IMG/VR virus record: IMGVR_UViG_3300035162_000985 | Span: 1 to 29,090 of that record | Strand: one strand, 5' to 3' | DNA length: 29,090 nt | From: a virus | In this document: piece after piece, positions 11,663 to 20,055 of the stretch | How positions within the stretch are numbered: position 1 is the stretch's first letter | How the letters are laid out: every line of letters begins with the position of its first letter | Made by a program: the position numbers and the translations under genes | Notes under the pieces: model-generated | Seen by the model: the letters and a program-made list of their open reading frames with translations, nothing else | Database searches by the model: none | What the model was told of the DNA's origin: nothing

Positions 11663-12231
11663 AGAATGTTATAAAAGAAATGGAGGCTGCCTCTATAAAC
11701 GTTATAAGTAAAGCAAAAGCCAGCTTAAATAAAAGTAATAGTAGCGGTAATTTATCAAATAGCCTTACGTCAAAAATAGAAGGCAAGACTACACAAGAGC
11801 CAAAGCTGACGTTTTATGCAGAAGACTATGGTAAGTTTGTTGACGAGGGGGTGCAAGGTTATGATCCTGGAGCAATGCCAAGTGGGTCTTTAGCTAGGTA
11901 CAATAAAGCGCCTGGAAGTCCGTATAAATTCGGATCTGGTAATTCTTCTGGTGGTAGCTTAAGAAGCTCTATAGACAAGTGGGTAGTGCAAAAAGGTATA
12001 CCAAACGTTAGAGACGCAAAGGGTAGATTTATAAAACGTAAATCAATGGTGTATTTAATTACTCGTAGCATATGGAATACAGGAATAAAGCCGACATACT
12101 TTTTTACTAACGCAATAGACTCAGAAATAAAAGGCATAAACAAAAAGCTAACTTTCGCATACACAAAAGATTTAAGAGACGGTTTAGAAAAAGACGTAAA
12201 ACAAAAAGGATTAAAATATAAAAGACGCTAA
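11656..12231 (+). CDS. HK97 gp10-like/tail completion protein
   Basis: Residues 50-75 (LTFYAEDYGKFVDEGVQGY) and the later IDKWVVQKGIPNVRDAKGRFIKRKSMVYLITRSIW, then GIKPTYFFTNAID, match the pattern of HK97 gp10-like proteins from Bacteroidetes phages. The pattern is a conserved FVDEGVxG turn, a Ser/Gly-rich loop, and a C-terminal helix with a Tyr-Phe-Phe motif. Such proteins sit at the head-tail junction. Basic C-terminal tail (KQKGLKYKRR). Overlaps its upstream neighbour and is followed after 2 bases by a tail protein. Confidence 0.6.
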   Translation: MLKNVIKEMEAASINVISKAKASLNKSNSSGNLSNSLTSKIEGKTTQEPKLTFYAEDYGKFVDEGVQGYDPGAMPSGSLARYNKAPGSPYKFGSGNSSGGSLRSSIDKWVVQKGIPNVRDAKGRFIKRKSMVYLITRSIWNTGIKPTYFFTNAIDSEIKGINKKLTFAYTKDLRDGLEKDVKQKGLKYKRR

Positions 12232-12233
12232 CA

Positions 12234-13403
12234 ATGCAAACTCAAATAAACTTACGAAGCCCTTTTTATGTAAAGGTTAAACAAGACGGATTAACATCTG
12301 TTAGGCTAGATTTACACGTTTACACTGGAGATTTCGTATCTAATGCCAGTGTACCAGACAGTACAAAGAGGTATCAAATAACTAAAGAACCAATAGGCAC
12401 TAATAACTTTGTAGTTTTCGAGGTTAGCGAATTAATAAGAGATTATTTAGAGATTGAGTTTGATGGTCAATATGTCGGTCAAAATGTTTGGGTAAATATA
12501 ATATATGCAGCAGTTGGAGGAAGTGGAGGTGGTATAGAGCCAGACAATACAAACGGTTATTGTGGTTTTGATGGCTATGGATATTTTGAGGAGGGTGCTA
12601 ACCCTATAATTAACGACGCTGCTTTGATTAGTAATAACGTTATTTTAAAGCTAGATGATTCGCCTGTTGTTATACCAGTAAACACTTCTATTGTTTATTC
12701 AGTAGCTTTTGTTTTAAATGGAGAGGTTGTTAAATCTTTTTCTTTATCACAAAACGATAAAAGTGCAGAGCAAATTAAATATGCTACTAATGGCTATTCT
12801 TATGCTGATTCATTTCAAGGTAGAGTTATTTTAGCTGGTGGTTTATTTGAGGACAATATTTGTTTACAGGGGTTTGAGGACGAGTTTACGCTTATGGATT
12901 GTGACAGTGTACATATTAGCTACACCGAAAATGGTGTAAATAAAGTAAAAATTATAGATATTAAAAACGTTCAAGAATGTAAATACGATCCTATCAAAGT
13001 TACTTTCATAAATAAGTTTGGAGCTTTACAAGACATAATGTTCTTTAAAAAGTCAATAGAAAAAACAGAGGTTAAAGGAGAAGAGTTTAAGTCTTCTGTA
13101 TTTGACTTGGATACACTTAGCTATAAAACATACCAACACCAACAGACACAATTTATGGTACAAGGTAATGACAGCTATACAATGAATACTGGATATATGC
13201 CAGAAGACTATAACGAAGTTATCGAGCAGCTAATGTTAAGCGAGCAAGTGTGGGGTACTTTTACAACGGAAACAGAGGTGCTGGTTAGACCTTTAGTCGT
13301 AAAGACAAAATCACTTACGCATAAAACATCATTAAACGACAACCTAGTAGAGTATACTATAGAGTTTGATATAGCTAATAATAAAATAAACAATATTAGA
13401 TAG
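12234..13403 (+). CDS. tail structural protein, 389 aa
   Basis: The protein is beta-rich with conserved-looking ends (NLRSPFYVKVKQDGLTSVRL; TIEFDIANNKINNIR) and a Gly-rich turn near residue 95-110 (AAVGGSGGGIEP). Its place between completion proteins and a large tail protein, before the tape measure, indicates a tail component, perhaps distal tail or baseplate. Bases about 12,560-12,950 use more GAT, AAT and TTT codons than the flanks, where GAC and AAC are common, so the central part may have been exchanged. No specific function assigned. Confidence 0.5.
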   Translation: MQTQINLRSPFYVKVKQDGLTSVRLDLHVYTGDFVSNASVPDSTKRYQITKEPIGTNNFVVFEVSELIRDYLEIEFDGQYVGQNVWVNIIYAAVGGSGGGIEPDNTNGYCGFDGYGYFEEGANPIINDAALISNNVILKLDDSPVVIPVNTSIVYSVAFVLNGEVVKSFSLSQNDKSAEQIKYATNGYSYADSFQGRVILAGGLFEDNICLQGFEDEFTLMDCDSVHISYTENGVNKVKIIDIKNVQECKYDPIKVTFINKFGALQDIMFFKKSIEKTEVKGEEFKSSVFDLDTLSYKTYQHQQTQFMVQGNDSYTMNTGYMPEDYNEVIEQLMLSEQVWGTFTTETEVLVRPLVVKTKSLTHKTSLNDNLVEYTIEFDIANNKINNIR

Positions 13404-15701
13404 GTGCAAAATATAGAACTATACATAGAAGGGCAAAGGCTAGATTTGTTTCAAGATGAGTCAGTGTCATTGACGCAGACAATAAAGAACGCTAAAGACG
13501 TTGCTAAGATATTTACTTCGTTTACTCAAACCTTTAATGTACCAGCTAGTAAAACAAATAATAAGATATTTAAGCACTACTATAACTTTGATATAGACGG
13601 AGGGTTTGATGCTAGAATAAAGAAAAACGCTACTATAGAGTTAAACACCTATCCGTTTGAGAAAGGCAAAATAAAACTAGAGGGCGTTAAGCTAAAAGAA
13701 AATATAGCCTACTCTTACAACATTACTTTCTTTGGCAATACAGTAGACTTAAAAGACTTAATAGGAGAGGACAAGCTAAACCAATTAGTATCTCTAAACA
13801 CCTTGAGTCTAAACTATGATTCAAATGAAATAAAATCTAGACTACAAGCAGACCCAACTACTAACAATATTATAACTCCTTTAATTACTTCTGGAGCTAG
13901 TGGCACTACTTCTAGATTATATTATGATTCTGGAGGACACGATACTGGGCCTTCTGGAAATTTATGGTTTCATAGTGGAGGAGGTAACCCACATCAACAC
14001 GGAGTATTATGGTCAGACTTAAAATTTGCTTTAAGAGTAGACAAGGTAATAGAAGCTATAGAGACTCAATACAACTTAACATTCTCGAATGACTTTTTTA
14101 ATTCTACAAACTTACCTTATTATGGTTTGTTTATGTGGTTGCATAGAAAAAAAGGTGCTGTTGAAAGTGGTTCTGGTAGTCAGTATGTTAACACTGTAAA
14201 CGGCTGGGCTGTAGCTACAGGAAATAAATCTGAGATGGTTAACAGTACAACTTTTAAAATAACAAATACAGACGATATTACAAGTTTATTGTTAAACTTT
14301 GACACTGGTATACTTAGCTTAAACTTTATAGTTATAGTTAAAAGAGACGGTCAAATCGTTTTGACAAATACAATAAACTCTACAGGTGGAAACAACCTAG
14401 TAAACCTAACTCCATATATAAACTTAAACTCTGAGTATACAGTAACTTTAAACTACGATACTCCAACGCCTATTTTTTCTGGTATAACTTGGATTTACTT
14501 ATACTCTACTTCAGGTTCGCCAGATTCATTTAATACAAGTTTTTATAGCGCACCACCAGCTTTTGAATTTAATATAACATCACAAGTACCAGACATAAAA
14601 ATTATAGACTTCCTTACTGGTATTTTCAAAATGTTTAATCTAGTAGCTTATTTAGATTCCGCTGGAGTCGTAGTTGTTAAAACCTTAGACGACTTTTATA
14701 TTGAGGGGACTAACTATGACATAAGCAGTTATTTAGACGTAAACACTAGCAATGTAAACGTAGCACTACCGTACAGAGAAATTGTTTTTGGGTATAAAGA
14801 CACTAAGACTTTATTAGCATCAATACACAGCCAATTATTTAGCTCTACTTGGGCAAAAGAAGACTATACAGGAGGAGAGAATTTAGACGGAGGTATATAT
14901 AAAATTGAATTACCTTTCGCACATTTTAAGTTTGAAAAAATATTTGATGCAGATAATGGAGACGATACTAAAATTCAGTGGGGTTATTGTGTAGATGATA
15001 ATTCAGAAGCCTATATAGGTATGCCATTTTTATTTTATGTTTCTAAAGTTACAAACGGAGAGCCTATTTCTTTTAGAAGTAGCGAAACTACACACGACAG
15101 TATAAGTAGTTATAATGTACCTAGTAACTCGTTAGCTTTAAACTCTACGGTTAGCAGAGAAAATATAAACTTCAAGAATGAAAGAAACGAATACTCTGGA
15201 GACAACGATTTTTCACTTACCTTATTTCAAAAGTATTACTTAAATTATATAACAAGCATATTTAATAGTAAAAACAGACTAACTAAAGTTACTGCATATT
15301 TGCCTTTAAAGATATTGTTAAACTATTCGCTAGCTGATAGATTTGATATTAATGGACGTAGATATAAAATAAACTCAATTAACACTAATCTAAAGACTGG
15401 TAAAAGCGAAATAGAATTATTAAACGATTTAACAGTTTACTATAACAGCATTATAGTTACTTATAATTCAGTTGAAGTAACTTTATATTATAAATCTTAC
15501 ATAGGCATCGTTCGTAACTTAGTAGTTGGAGATGTAATGTATGCAAATAAAGGACTGACAACATTTCCAGCAACTGGCACATACACTCAAATAGGGGTAA
15601 CTAATGATGAAACTAAATTTTGTGATACTGGGTCTCAAATGGTTATGGTTATAAGCCCTAACGGAGTAACAACAATTATGTCTTGCGTCGCAGTACCGTA
15701 A
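13404..15701 (+). CDS. large tail protein, baseplate or tail hub candidate, 765 aa
   Basis: The start is GTG, directly after the preceding TAG, reading (M)QNIELYIEGQRLDLFQDES. No ATG lies near this position in the frame. The N-terminal domain (about 1-130: SLTQTIKNAKDVAKIFTSFTQTF, NVPASKTNNKIFKHYYN, FGNTVDLKDLIG) is a pattern of large tail proteins in Bacteroidetes phages. The middle contains Ser/Gly-rich loops and beta segments, and the region around 400-440 (VPDIKIIDFLTGIFKMFNLVAYLDS) recalls tail-hub folds. The last 80 residues look like a separate small beta domain. It likely forms part of the tail tip. The function is by position and size. Confidence 0.55.
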   Translation: MQNIELYIEGQRLDLFQDESVSLTQTIKNAKDVAKIFTSFTQTFNVPASKTNNKIFKHYYNFDIDGGFDARIKKNATIELNTYPFEKGKIKLEGVKLKENIAYSYNITFFGNTVDLKDLIGEDKLNQLVSLNTLSLNYDSNEIKSRLQADPTTNNIITPLITSGASGTTSRLYYDSGGHDTGPSGNLWFHSGGGNPHQHGVLWSDLKFALRVDKVIEAIETQYNLTFSNDFFNSTNLPYYGLFMWLHRKKGAVESGSGSQYVNTVNGWAVATGNKSEMVNSTTFKITNTDDITSLLLNFDTGILSLNFIVIVKRDGQIVLTNTINSTGGNNLVNLTPYINLNSEYTVTLNYDTPTPIFSGITWIYLYSTSGSPDSFNTSFYSAPPAFEFNITSQVPDIKIIDFLTGIFKMFNLVAYLDSAGVVVVKTLDDFYIEGTNYDISSYLDVNTSNVNVALPYREIVFGYKDTKTLLASIHSQLFSSTWAKEDYTGGENLDGGIYKIELPFAHFKFEKIFDADNGDDTKIQWGYCVDDNSEAYIGMPFLFYVSKVTNGEPISFRSSETTHDSISSYNVPSNSLALNSTVSRENINFKNERNEYSGDNDFSLTLFQKYYLNYITSIFNSKNRLTKVTAYLPLKILLNYSLADRFDINGRRYKINSINTNLKTGKSEIELLNDLTVYYNSIIVTYNSVEVTLYYKSYIGIVRNLVVGDVMYANKGLTTFPATGTYTQIGVTNDETKFCDTGSQMVMVISPNGVTTIMSCVAVP

Positions 15702-15712
15702 AAAAAAACATT

Positions 15713-15853
15713 ATGATAAAGAATATATTAGAACTTTTAAAAAACGCACAAGGAGAGACTGAGTTAATCCAAATAGCACAAGGCAAGAATAAACTACCTA
15801 CAACATTAAAAGAGGGGTTGCATAAACTTAAAAACGAGATAAAATGGCTTTAG
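15713..15853 (+). CDS. small hypothetical protein upstream of the tape measure, 46 aa
   Basis: The product is MIKNILELLKNAQGETELIQ... and helical, ending KNEIKWL. It overlaps the tape measure start by 10 bases, so the two are probably translationally coupled. Small helical proteins before tape measure genes are common in siphophages and may be chaperone pieces. No direct motif. Confidence 0.55.
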   Translation: MIKNILELLKNAQGETELIQIAQGKNKLPTTLKEGLHKLKNEIKWL

Positions 15854-17649
15854 ATAAAATAGGGGTTGAAATAGAAGTAAAGTCTAAAGGAGCTGCTAAG
15901 GCAATATCTGACGTAACCAAAGGCTTAAGTAGCTTTAACGACGAGTTAAATAAAAACCGAGAGGCTACAAAAATACTAGATCAAATTACTGGTGGTGCAG
16001 TTACGCAGTTTAAGGATTACAAAGCAAGTTTAACAGGTGGTATAAAAGCTGTAAAAGGTTTGTCTGCTAGTTTTAAAGGTTTAAGAACAGCTGTAATATC
16101 TACAGGTATAGGTGCTTTAGTAGTGGCTTTAGCTTTAATTGTAGCTTACTGGGACGACATAACAGAGCTGGTCTCTGGAGTTAGTGCAGAGCAAAAAGAC
16201 TTACTAGCTACACAAGAACAAAGCGTACAAGCTAGTAGAGATCAGTCAGACGCAATATCTATGACAGAAAACACTTTAAGGTTACAAGGTAAATCTGAGG
16301 AAGATATTTTAGCTATGAAAAAAGCACAGACTAACGAGACCATAGCAGCGTTAGAGGCTCAATTAGTAACTCAACAGGAGATTAAAAAATCACAGGTAGA
16401 AACTTCAAAACGTAACAGGAATATACTACAAGGTATAATTAGATTCGTATCTGCACCTCTTACCTTAATCTTAAAAATGATAGACGGTATTACATACGCT
16501 GCTAGTTTATTGCCTGGAGTTGGAGATATAGCTACTAATTTAGAAGGAAAATTTAGCGGTGGTCTTGCTAATTTAATATTTGATCCGTCTGAAGTTGCTA
16601 GTGAAGCTGACGCTACTATTAAAGAGACAAAAAAACAATTAGATAAATTAAAAAACACTAGAGACGGTTACGAATTACAAGAGAGAAAAAATAGAGAAAA
16701 AAAGAAGTCTGGTGGTAAAAGTGATAGCGACGACGAAAAAAAGAGACAAGAAGAACTAGAGGCTTTAAAAGATAAAATTAGAGATGCTGAAGCTAATAAA
16801 GAAGACGAGGCTAGAAAATTAGAATTACAAAAAATACGAGAACATAACGAAAAATTATTAAAAGAAGCAGAAGCTGCTGATTTAAAAACACAAGAGCTTG
16901 AAGATTCTTTAAATGAAACGCTAGCAGCTAAACAAGCTGAGTTTGATAAAATAGATGAAGAAAGAAGATTAAAAAAATTAAAAGAAGATAGAGAAAAATT
17001 AATTGAACAGTTAGAACTTGACAAAGAATTTGATGATTTAAGTTTTGAGGAAAGCAGAAATTTAATTAATGAAAGAGAAGCAGTTTTATTAGCAGACAAG
17101 ACCCTGTCAGGGGAACAAAGAACAGAGTTAGAAAAACAATTTGCTGATGCAAGAACTGAAATATCAGAAAAAGAAGGGGAAGCTAAGACTGATGCATCTA
17201 TGAGTTATGCTAATTCTTTAGGTAAAATTAGTGGTTTAGTAGGTAAAGAAACACAAGCTGGTAAAATGGCAGCAAGTGCAGCAGCTTTAATACAAACCTA
17301 TTTAGCAGCACAACAAGCAAGAACAAGCCAGTTAGCTATAGCAACCCCAGATGCACCAGTAAGAGCCGCCTTGGCTATGGCAGTAGAGATAGCAGCTGGT
17401 CTTAAAAATGTTAAAGAAATAAATAGTATTAAAGTACCAAGAGCAAGTGGTGGAGGAACTGCGCCCACGCCTTCAGCATCTCCAACACCTCCAAGATTTA
17501 ATGTAGTAGGAGCAACGGAAACAAGCCAGCTAGCTGACGCAGTTGCAGGTCAGACCCAACAACCAATCCAGGCGTATGTAGTTTCTAACGATGTAACCAC
17601 AGCACAAAGTTTACAAAATAATATAGTAGAAGGTGCTTCAATAGGATAA
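15844..17649 (+). CDS. tail tape measure protein
   Basis: The 601-residue protein begins DKIGVEIEVKSKGAAKAISDVTKGLSSF, the usual repeat-like start of tape measure proteins. It has a strong hydrophobic helix at about 82-103 (TAVISTGIGALVVALALIVAYW) and a second, weaker one at about 205-228. A long charged coiled coil follows (about 265-450, many Glu/Lys/Leu), then an Ala-rich helix and a Pro/Ser/Thr-rich tail. It sets tail length. At roughly 0.15 nm per residue the tail would be about 90 nm. Tail genes lie upstream, head genes downstream. The coiled-coil part uses GAT/GAA codons more than neighbours. Confident. Confidence 0.85.
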   Translation: MALDKIGVEIEVKSKGAAKAISDVTKGLSSFNDELNKNREATKILDQITGGAVTQFKDYKASLTGGIKAVKGLSASFKGLRTAVISTGIGALVVALALIVAYWDDITELVSGVSAEQKDLLATQEQSVQASRDQSDAISMTENTLRLQGKSEEDILAMKKAQTNETIAALEAQLVTQQEIKKSQVETSKRNRNILQGIIRFVSAPLTLILKMIDGITYAASLLPGVGDIATNLEGKFSGGLANLIFDPSEVASEADATIKETKKQLDKLKNTRDGYELQERKNREKKKSGGKSDSDDEKKRQEELEALKDKIRDAEANKEDEARKLELQKIREHNEKLLKEAEAADLKTQELEDSLNETLAAKQAEFDKIDEERRLKKLKEDREKLIEQLELDKEFDDLSFEESRNLINEREAVLLADKTLSGEQRTELEKQFADARTEISEKEGEAKTDASMSYANSLGKISGLVGKETQAGKMAASAAALIQTYLAAQQARTSQLAIATPDAPVRAALAMAVEIAAGLKNVKEINSIKVPRASGGGTAPTPSASPTPPRFNVVGATETSQLADAVAGQTQQPIQAYVVSNDVTTAQSLQNNIVEGASIG

Positions 17650-17651
17650 AA

Positions 17652-17679
17652 GCAAAAAATAAATTAAATACGTTATATA
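17652..17679 (+). promoter_or_regulatory. late-class promoter before the protease gene
   Basis: GCAAA (17652-17656), 12 bases, TACGTTATATA (17669-17679). The ATG is at 17683, 13 bases after the A of ACG. Located directly behind the tape measure stop, so it starts the head unit. Confidence 0.78.
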
Positions 17680-17682
17680 GAT

Positions 17683-18303
17683 ATGAAAATTATAGAGCTA
17701 ATTATAGACGAAAACGACGAGTACTCAGGTATAGATGCTATAAGTTTGGTAGAATACCCTGCCATAGAGGAAAATTGGGTAGCGCTTAACGAAAACAAAC
17801 GAGAGTATAAGTTTAAGGCTTTAGACGAAGACAAAAAAATACTTATAGGCGCATTGCTAGTGCCTAACAAAATGATATATCGTAAAGACGGCGACGAAGA
17901 GTATTACATACACTTTACAAAAGACACAGTTAAAAAGGCTAGTGAGTTATACTTAATGAATGGCAACGCTAACAATGCGACATACGAACACATTAAAGAA
18001 GTAGAAGGCGTTAGCTTAGTTGAAAGCTGGATAGTAGAAGACAAAGAAAAAGACAAGAGCGCTTTATATGATTTAGATTTACCTATTGGCTCGTGGGTAG
18101 GCGCCGTCAGGGTTAATAACGAAAAACTTTGGGAGATGGCTAAGGTCGAGGGGTCTATTCGCGGTTTTTCAATAGAAGGCTACTTCGCCGAGCGAGCAAC
18201 TGACAGACCTAAGGAGCAAATAGAAGAAGACTTAAGCTCAGAAATAGAGGCTGGCTTAAAACTGCTAGAGATAAAACAATCAATAGTTAAATCACAGCTG
18301 TAA
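17683..18303 (+). CDS. XkdF-like prohead serine protease (Peptidase S78_2-like)
   Basis: Matches the XkdF-like family. The start is IIELIIDENDEYSGIDAISLVEYPAIEENW, then LLVPNKMIYRKDGDEEYYIHFTKDTVKKA. The catalytic region is YEHIKEVEGVSLVESWIVED with His103 and Ser115, then DLPIGSWVGAVRVNN and GSIRGFSIEGYF. It would cleave scaffold and capsid during head maturation. The length of 206 residues is about the core domain; the C-terminal tail is short. It stands in front of the scaffold-like and capsid genes, as expected. Confidence 0.85.
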   Translation: MKIIELIIDENDEYSGIDAISLVEYPAIEENWVALNENKREYKFKALDEDKKILIGALLVPNKMIYRKDGDEEYYIHFTKDTVKKASELYLMNGNANNATYEHIKEVEGVSLVESWIVEDKEKDKSALYDLDLPIGSWVGAVRVNNEKLWEMAKVEGSIRGFSIEGYFAERATDRPKEQIEEDLSSEIEAGLKLLEIKQSIVKSQL

Positions 18304-18473
18304 TGAGTAGACGACGTAAACAAAATAGAAGACCTGCTAAAAACACTGGTGTATCGCCTACAGGCGGTAGCAGAGGCTGTTTGTGTAAAGACGAGTTAAC
18401 CTACTCTAGCGAGTGCTGCGACGGCTCACTATGGGCGCAAGGCATAGGACGCATAACAGCGGTAAGCGAATAA
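18303..18473 (+). CDS. Cys-rich mini protein (CLC ... CCDG), 56 aa
   Basis: Coupled by TAATG to the protease gene. Basic N-terminus (MSRRRKQNRRPAKN), then GCLCKDELTYSSECCDGSLW and AQGIGRIT. Four Cys (C-x-C and a C-C pair) suggest a small metal site or disulfide knot. The CCDG...AQGIG pattern is one I recognise as recurring in small proteins of flavobacterial phages, without a known role. Position between protease and scaffold genes suggests a virion or assembly protein. Confidence 0.65.
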   Translation: MSRRRKQNRRPAKNTGVSPTGGSRGCLCKDELTYSSECCDGSLWAQGIGRITAVSE

Positions 18474-18477
18474 AAAT

Positions 18478-18505
18478 GCAAATAAATTAATCAATACGTT
18501 ATATA
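18478..18505 (+). promoter_or_regulatory. late-class promoter before the scaffold-region genes
   Basis: GCAAA (18478-18482), 12 bases, TACGTTATATA (18495-18505). The ATG is at 18509, 13 bases after the A of ACG, the same geometry as at 17652 and 21722. Confidence 0.78.
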
Positions 18506-18508
18506 ATT

Positions 18509-18970
18509 ATGAGTACAAAAGATAGAGTATTTAGTAGACTGTTTGACAGCAGTAAGCATAACACAGAGTTAAAAAAAGCTGAGGCTAACCTAAACGCTAA
18601 GAAAAAAGTAGCACTAGGATTAGTAGACGAGTTAGACTACGATTTAGACGTACTAACCGAAGAGACTGGTAGACTTAATTATGCGGTTGATGAATTTTTT
18701 GACCAGCAGTTTGACATTATGTACGACGCATATATTAAACTTTACGACGTGTTTTTTAATAATAGCGAGGCTTTCTTAACGCCTTCCGACTTAGACTCAG
18801 ACAGACAACGTTTAGAGGATATTAAAATTAAAGCAGAAGAGTTAGGTTTAAGCGTAGAAGACGTATACCCTAATTACGAAGAGCATATTAGCGAAATAGA
18901 GTTTTTAACAGAAGATTCTACTAAATTTGAAGACAGAAAATCGCAATTTGAAACAGCAATAAGAATATAA
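18509..18970 (+). CDS. head assembly protein with TKDRVF motif, 153 aa
   Basis: Begins MSTKDRVFSRLFDSSKHN. The segment TKDRVFxxLF is shared with the C-terminus of the scaffold-like protein at 19443 (TKDRVFNKLF). The rest is an acidic, helical protein, and KAEELGLSVEDVYPNYEEH near 111-129 is similar to KAEDLGIDPVDIFDNYEEA in the next gene. It lies between protease and capsid genes under a late promoter. A scaffold or capsid-docking role is likely. It has no family name known to me. Confidence 0.6.
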   Translation: MSTKDRVFSRLFDSSKHNTELKKAEANLNAKKKVALGLVDELDYDLDVLTEETGRLNYAVDEFFDQQFDIMYDAYIKLYDVFFNNSEAFLTPSDLDSDRQRLEDIKIKAEELGLSVEDVYPNYEEHISEIEFLTEDSTKFEDRKSQFETAIRI

Positions 18971-18973
18971 ACT

Positions 18974-19411
18974 ATGAATACAAATAAAACAGTACTGTCT
19001 ATTGTAGACAAATTAAAGCCAGCTAAAAAATCTGTAGAGTTAAATATAGTAAGTAGCTTGATTACAGAGTTTGAGCCTTTAGAGCAAAGTTTTAGCGAGG
19101 CGTCATATTTTGCTTATGAGTATGGCGACGAAATTATAGACGCTTTTAGCGACTTTACACAGAAATATAACATAGACAACTATATAGTAAACGGTCAAGC
19201 TACGAATTTAAAAGATATAGCCGACACTATGAGAGGTTACCTAGAAGAGTTAGAGACAAAAGCCGAAGACTTAGGTATAGACCCTGTAGACATATTCGAC
19301 AACTACGAAGAGGCTAGGCGTATGGTAGACGACGCAGACAGTATGTATTCAGACTTTATAAGTAAATATAGAGAGATTATTTCTTTTATAGGTATAGCAG
19401 ACTTTAGTTAA
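18974..19411 (+). CDS. head assembly protein, paralogue of the preceding gene, 145 aa
   Basis: Starts 3 bases after its paralogue's stop. Acidic and helical, with KAEDLGIDPVDIFDNYEEARRMVDDADS at about 96-123 aligning with the preceding product. The N-terminal TKDRVF segment is not present; instead it has MNTNKTVLSIVDKLKPAKK. The pair looks like an old tandem duplication. Function is probably in capsid assembly, by position. Confidence 0.6.
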   Translation: MNTNKTVLSIVDKLKPAKKSVELNIVSSLITEFEPLEQSFSEASYFAYEYGDEIIDAFSDFTQKYNIDNYIVNGQATNLKDIADTMRGYLEELETKAEDLGIDPVDIFDNYEEARRMVDDADSMYSDFISKYREIISFIGIADFS

Positions 19412-19442
19412 TTAATAAACAGTAAATAAATAAATAATAAAT

Positions 19443-20051
19443 ATGAAACCAACAGAAATGTTATCGCAAATTAAGACTTTGCTAAAAGCTAGAGTAAGTT
19501 TAGCACAGCAAACACTAGAGGACGGCGTAACAGTTATAGAAGCTGAGAGCTTCGAAGCTGGACAAGCTATCTTTATAGTTTCTGACGACGAGCGTATCGC
19601 ACTACCTATTGGAGATTATACCACTGGAGACGGCAAAATTATCGTTGTATCTGAGGAAGGAATGATCGCTGAGGTAAAAGAAGCAGCTGCAGAAGAGACT
19701 GAGGAAATTAAAGAAGAGCAACTAGAAGAAGAAATAGTTGTAGAAGACGTGCCAGAGGTTGTTGCCGAAGAGGTAGCAGCTATCGTAGAGGCAGTGGTAG
19801 AAGTTATCGCTCCAGTAATTGAAGAGGTAAAAGAGCAAATGGAAGAGCTTAAGAAAAAGCTATCTGAAATGGAAGATAAAAAGGAAGACGAAGACGACAA
19901 AAAAGAAAAAATGTCTAGCCAAAAGCCATCTCGTAAGCCTATGAAGCACAACCCAGAGACAAAACAAAAAGCAACACAAAACTTATACGCACAAAATAAT
20001 TTAAATAATACAACAAAAGACAGAGTATTTAACAAACTTTTTAATAATTAA
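19443..20051 (+). CDS. scaffold-like protein
   Basis: The 202-residue protein has a small N-terminal beta domain (about 25-77, SLAQQTLEDGVTVIEAESFEAGQ ... IALPIGDYTTGDG). A Glu/Val-rich acidic helical region follows (about 78-130), then a charged coiled coil (EQMEELKKKLSEMEDKKED), then a basic Gln/Lys/Asn linker. It ends in NTTKDRVFNKLFNN. Acidic coiled-coil proteins with a basic C-terminal capsid-binding tail directly before the capsid gene are typical scaffolds. The end motif matches the N-terminus of the 18509 product. It is probably cut by the XkdF-like protease. Confidence 0.7.
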   Translation: MKPTEMLSQIKTLLKARVSLAQQTLEDGVTVIEAESFEAGQAIFIVSDDERIALPIGDYTTGDGKIIVVSEEGMIAEVKEAAAEETEEIKEEQLEEEIVVEDVPEVVAEEVAAIVEAVVEVIAPVIEEVKEQMEELKKKLSEMEDKKEDEDDKKEKMSSQKPSRKPMKHNPETKQKATQNLYAQNNLNNTTKDRVFNKLFNN

Positions 20052-20055
20052 TAAA

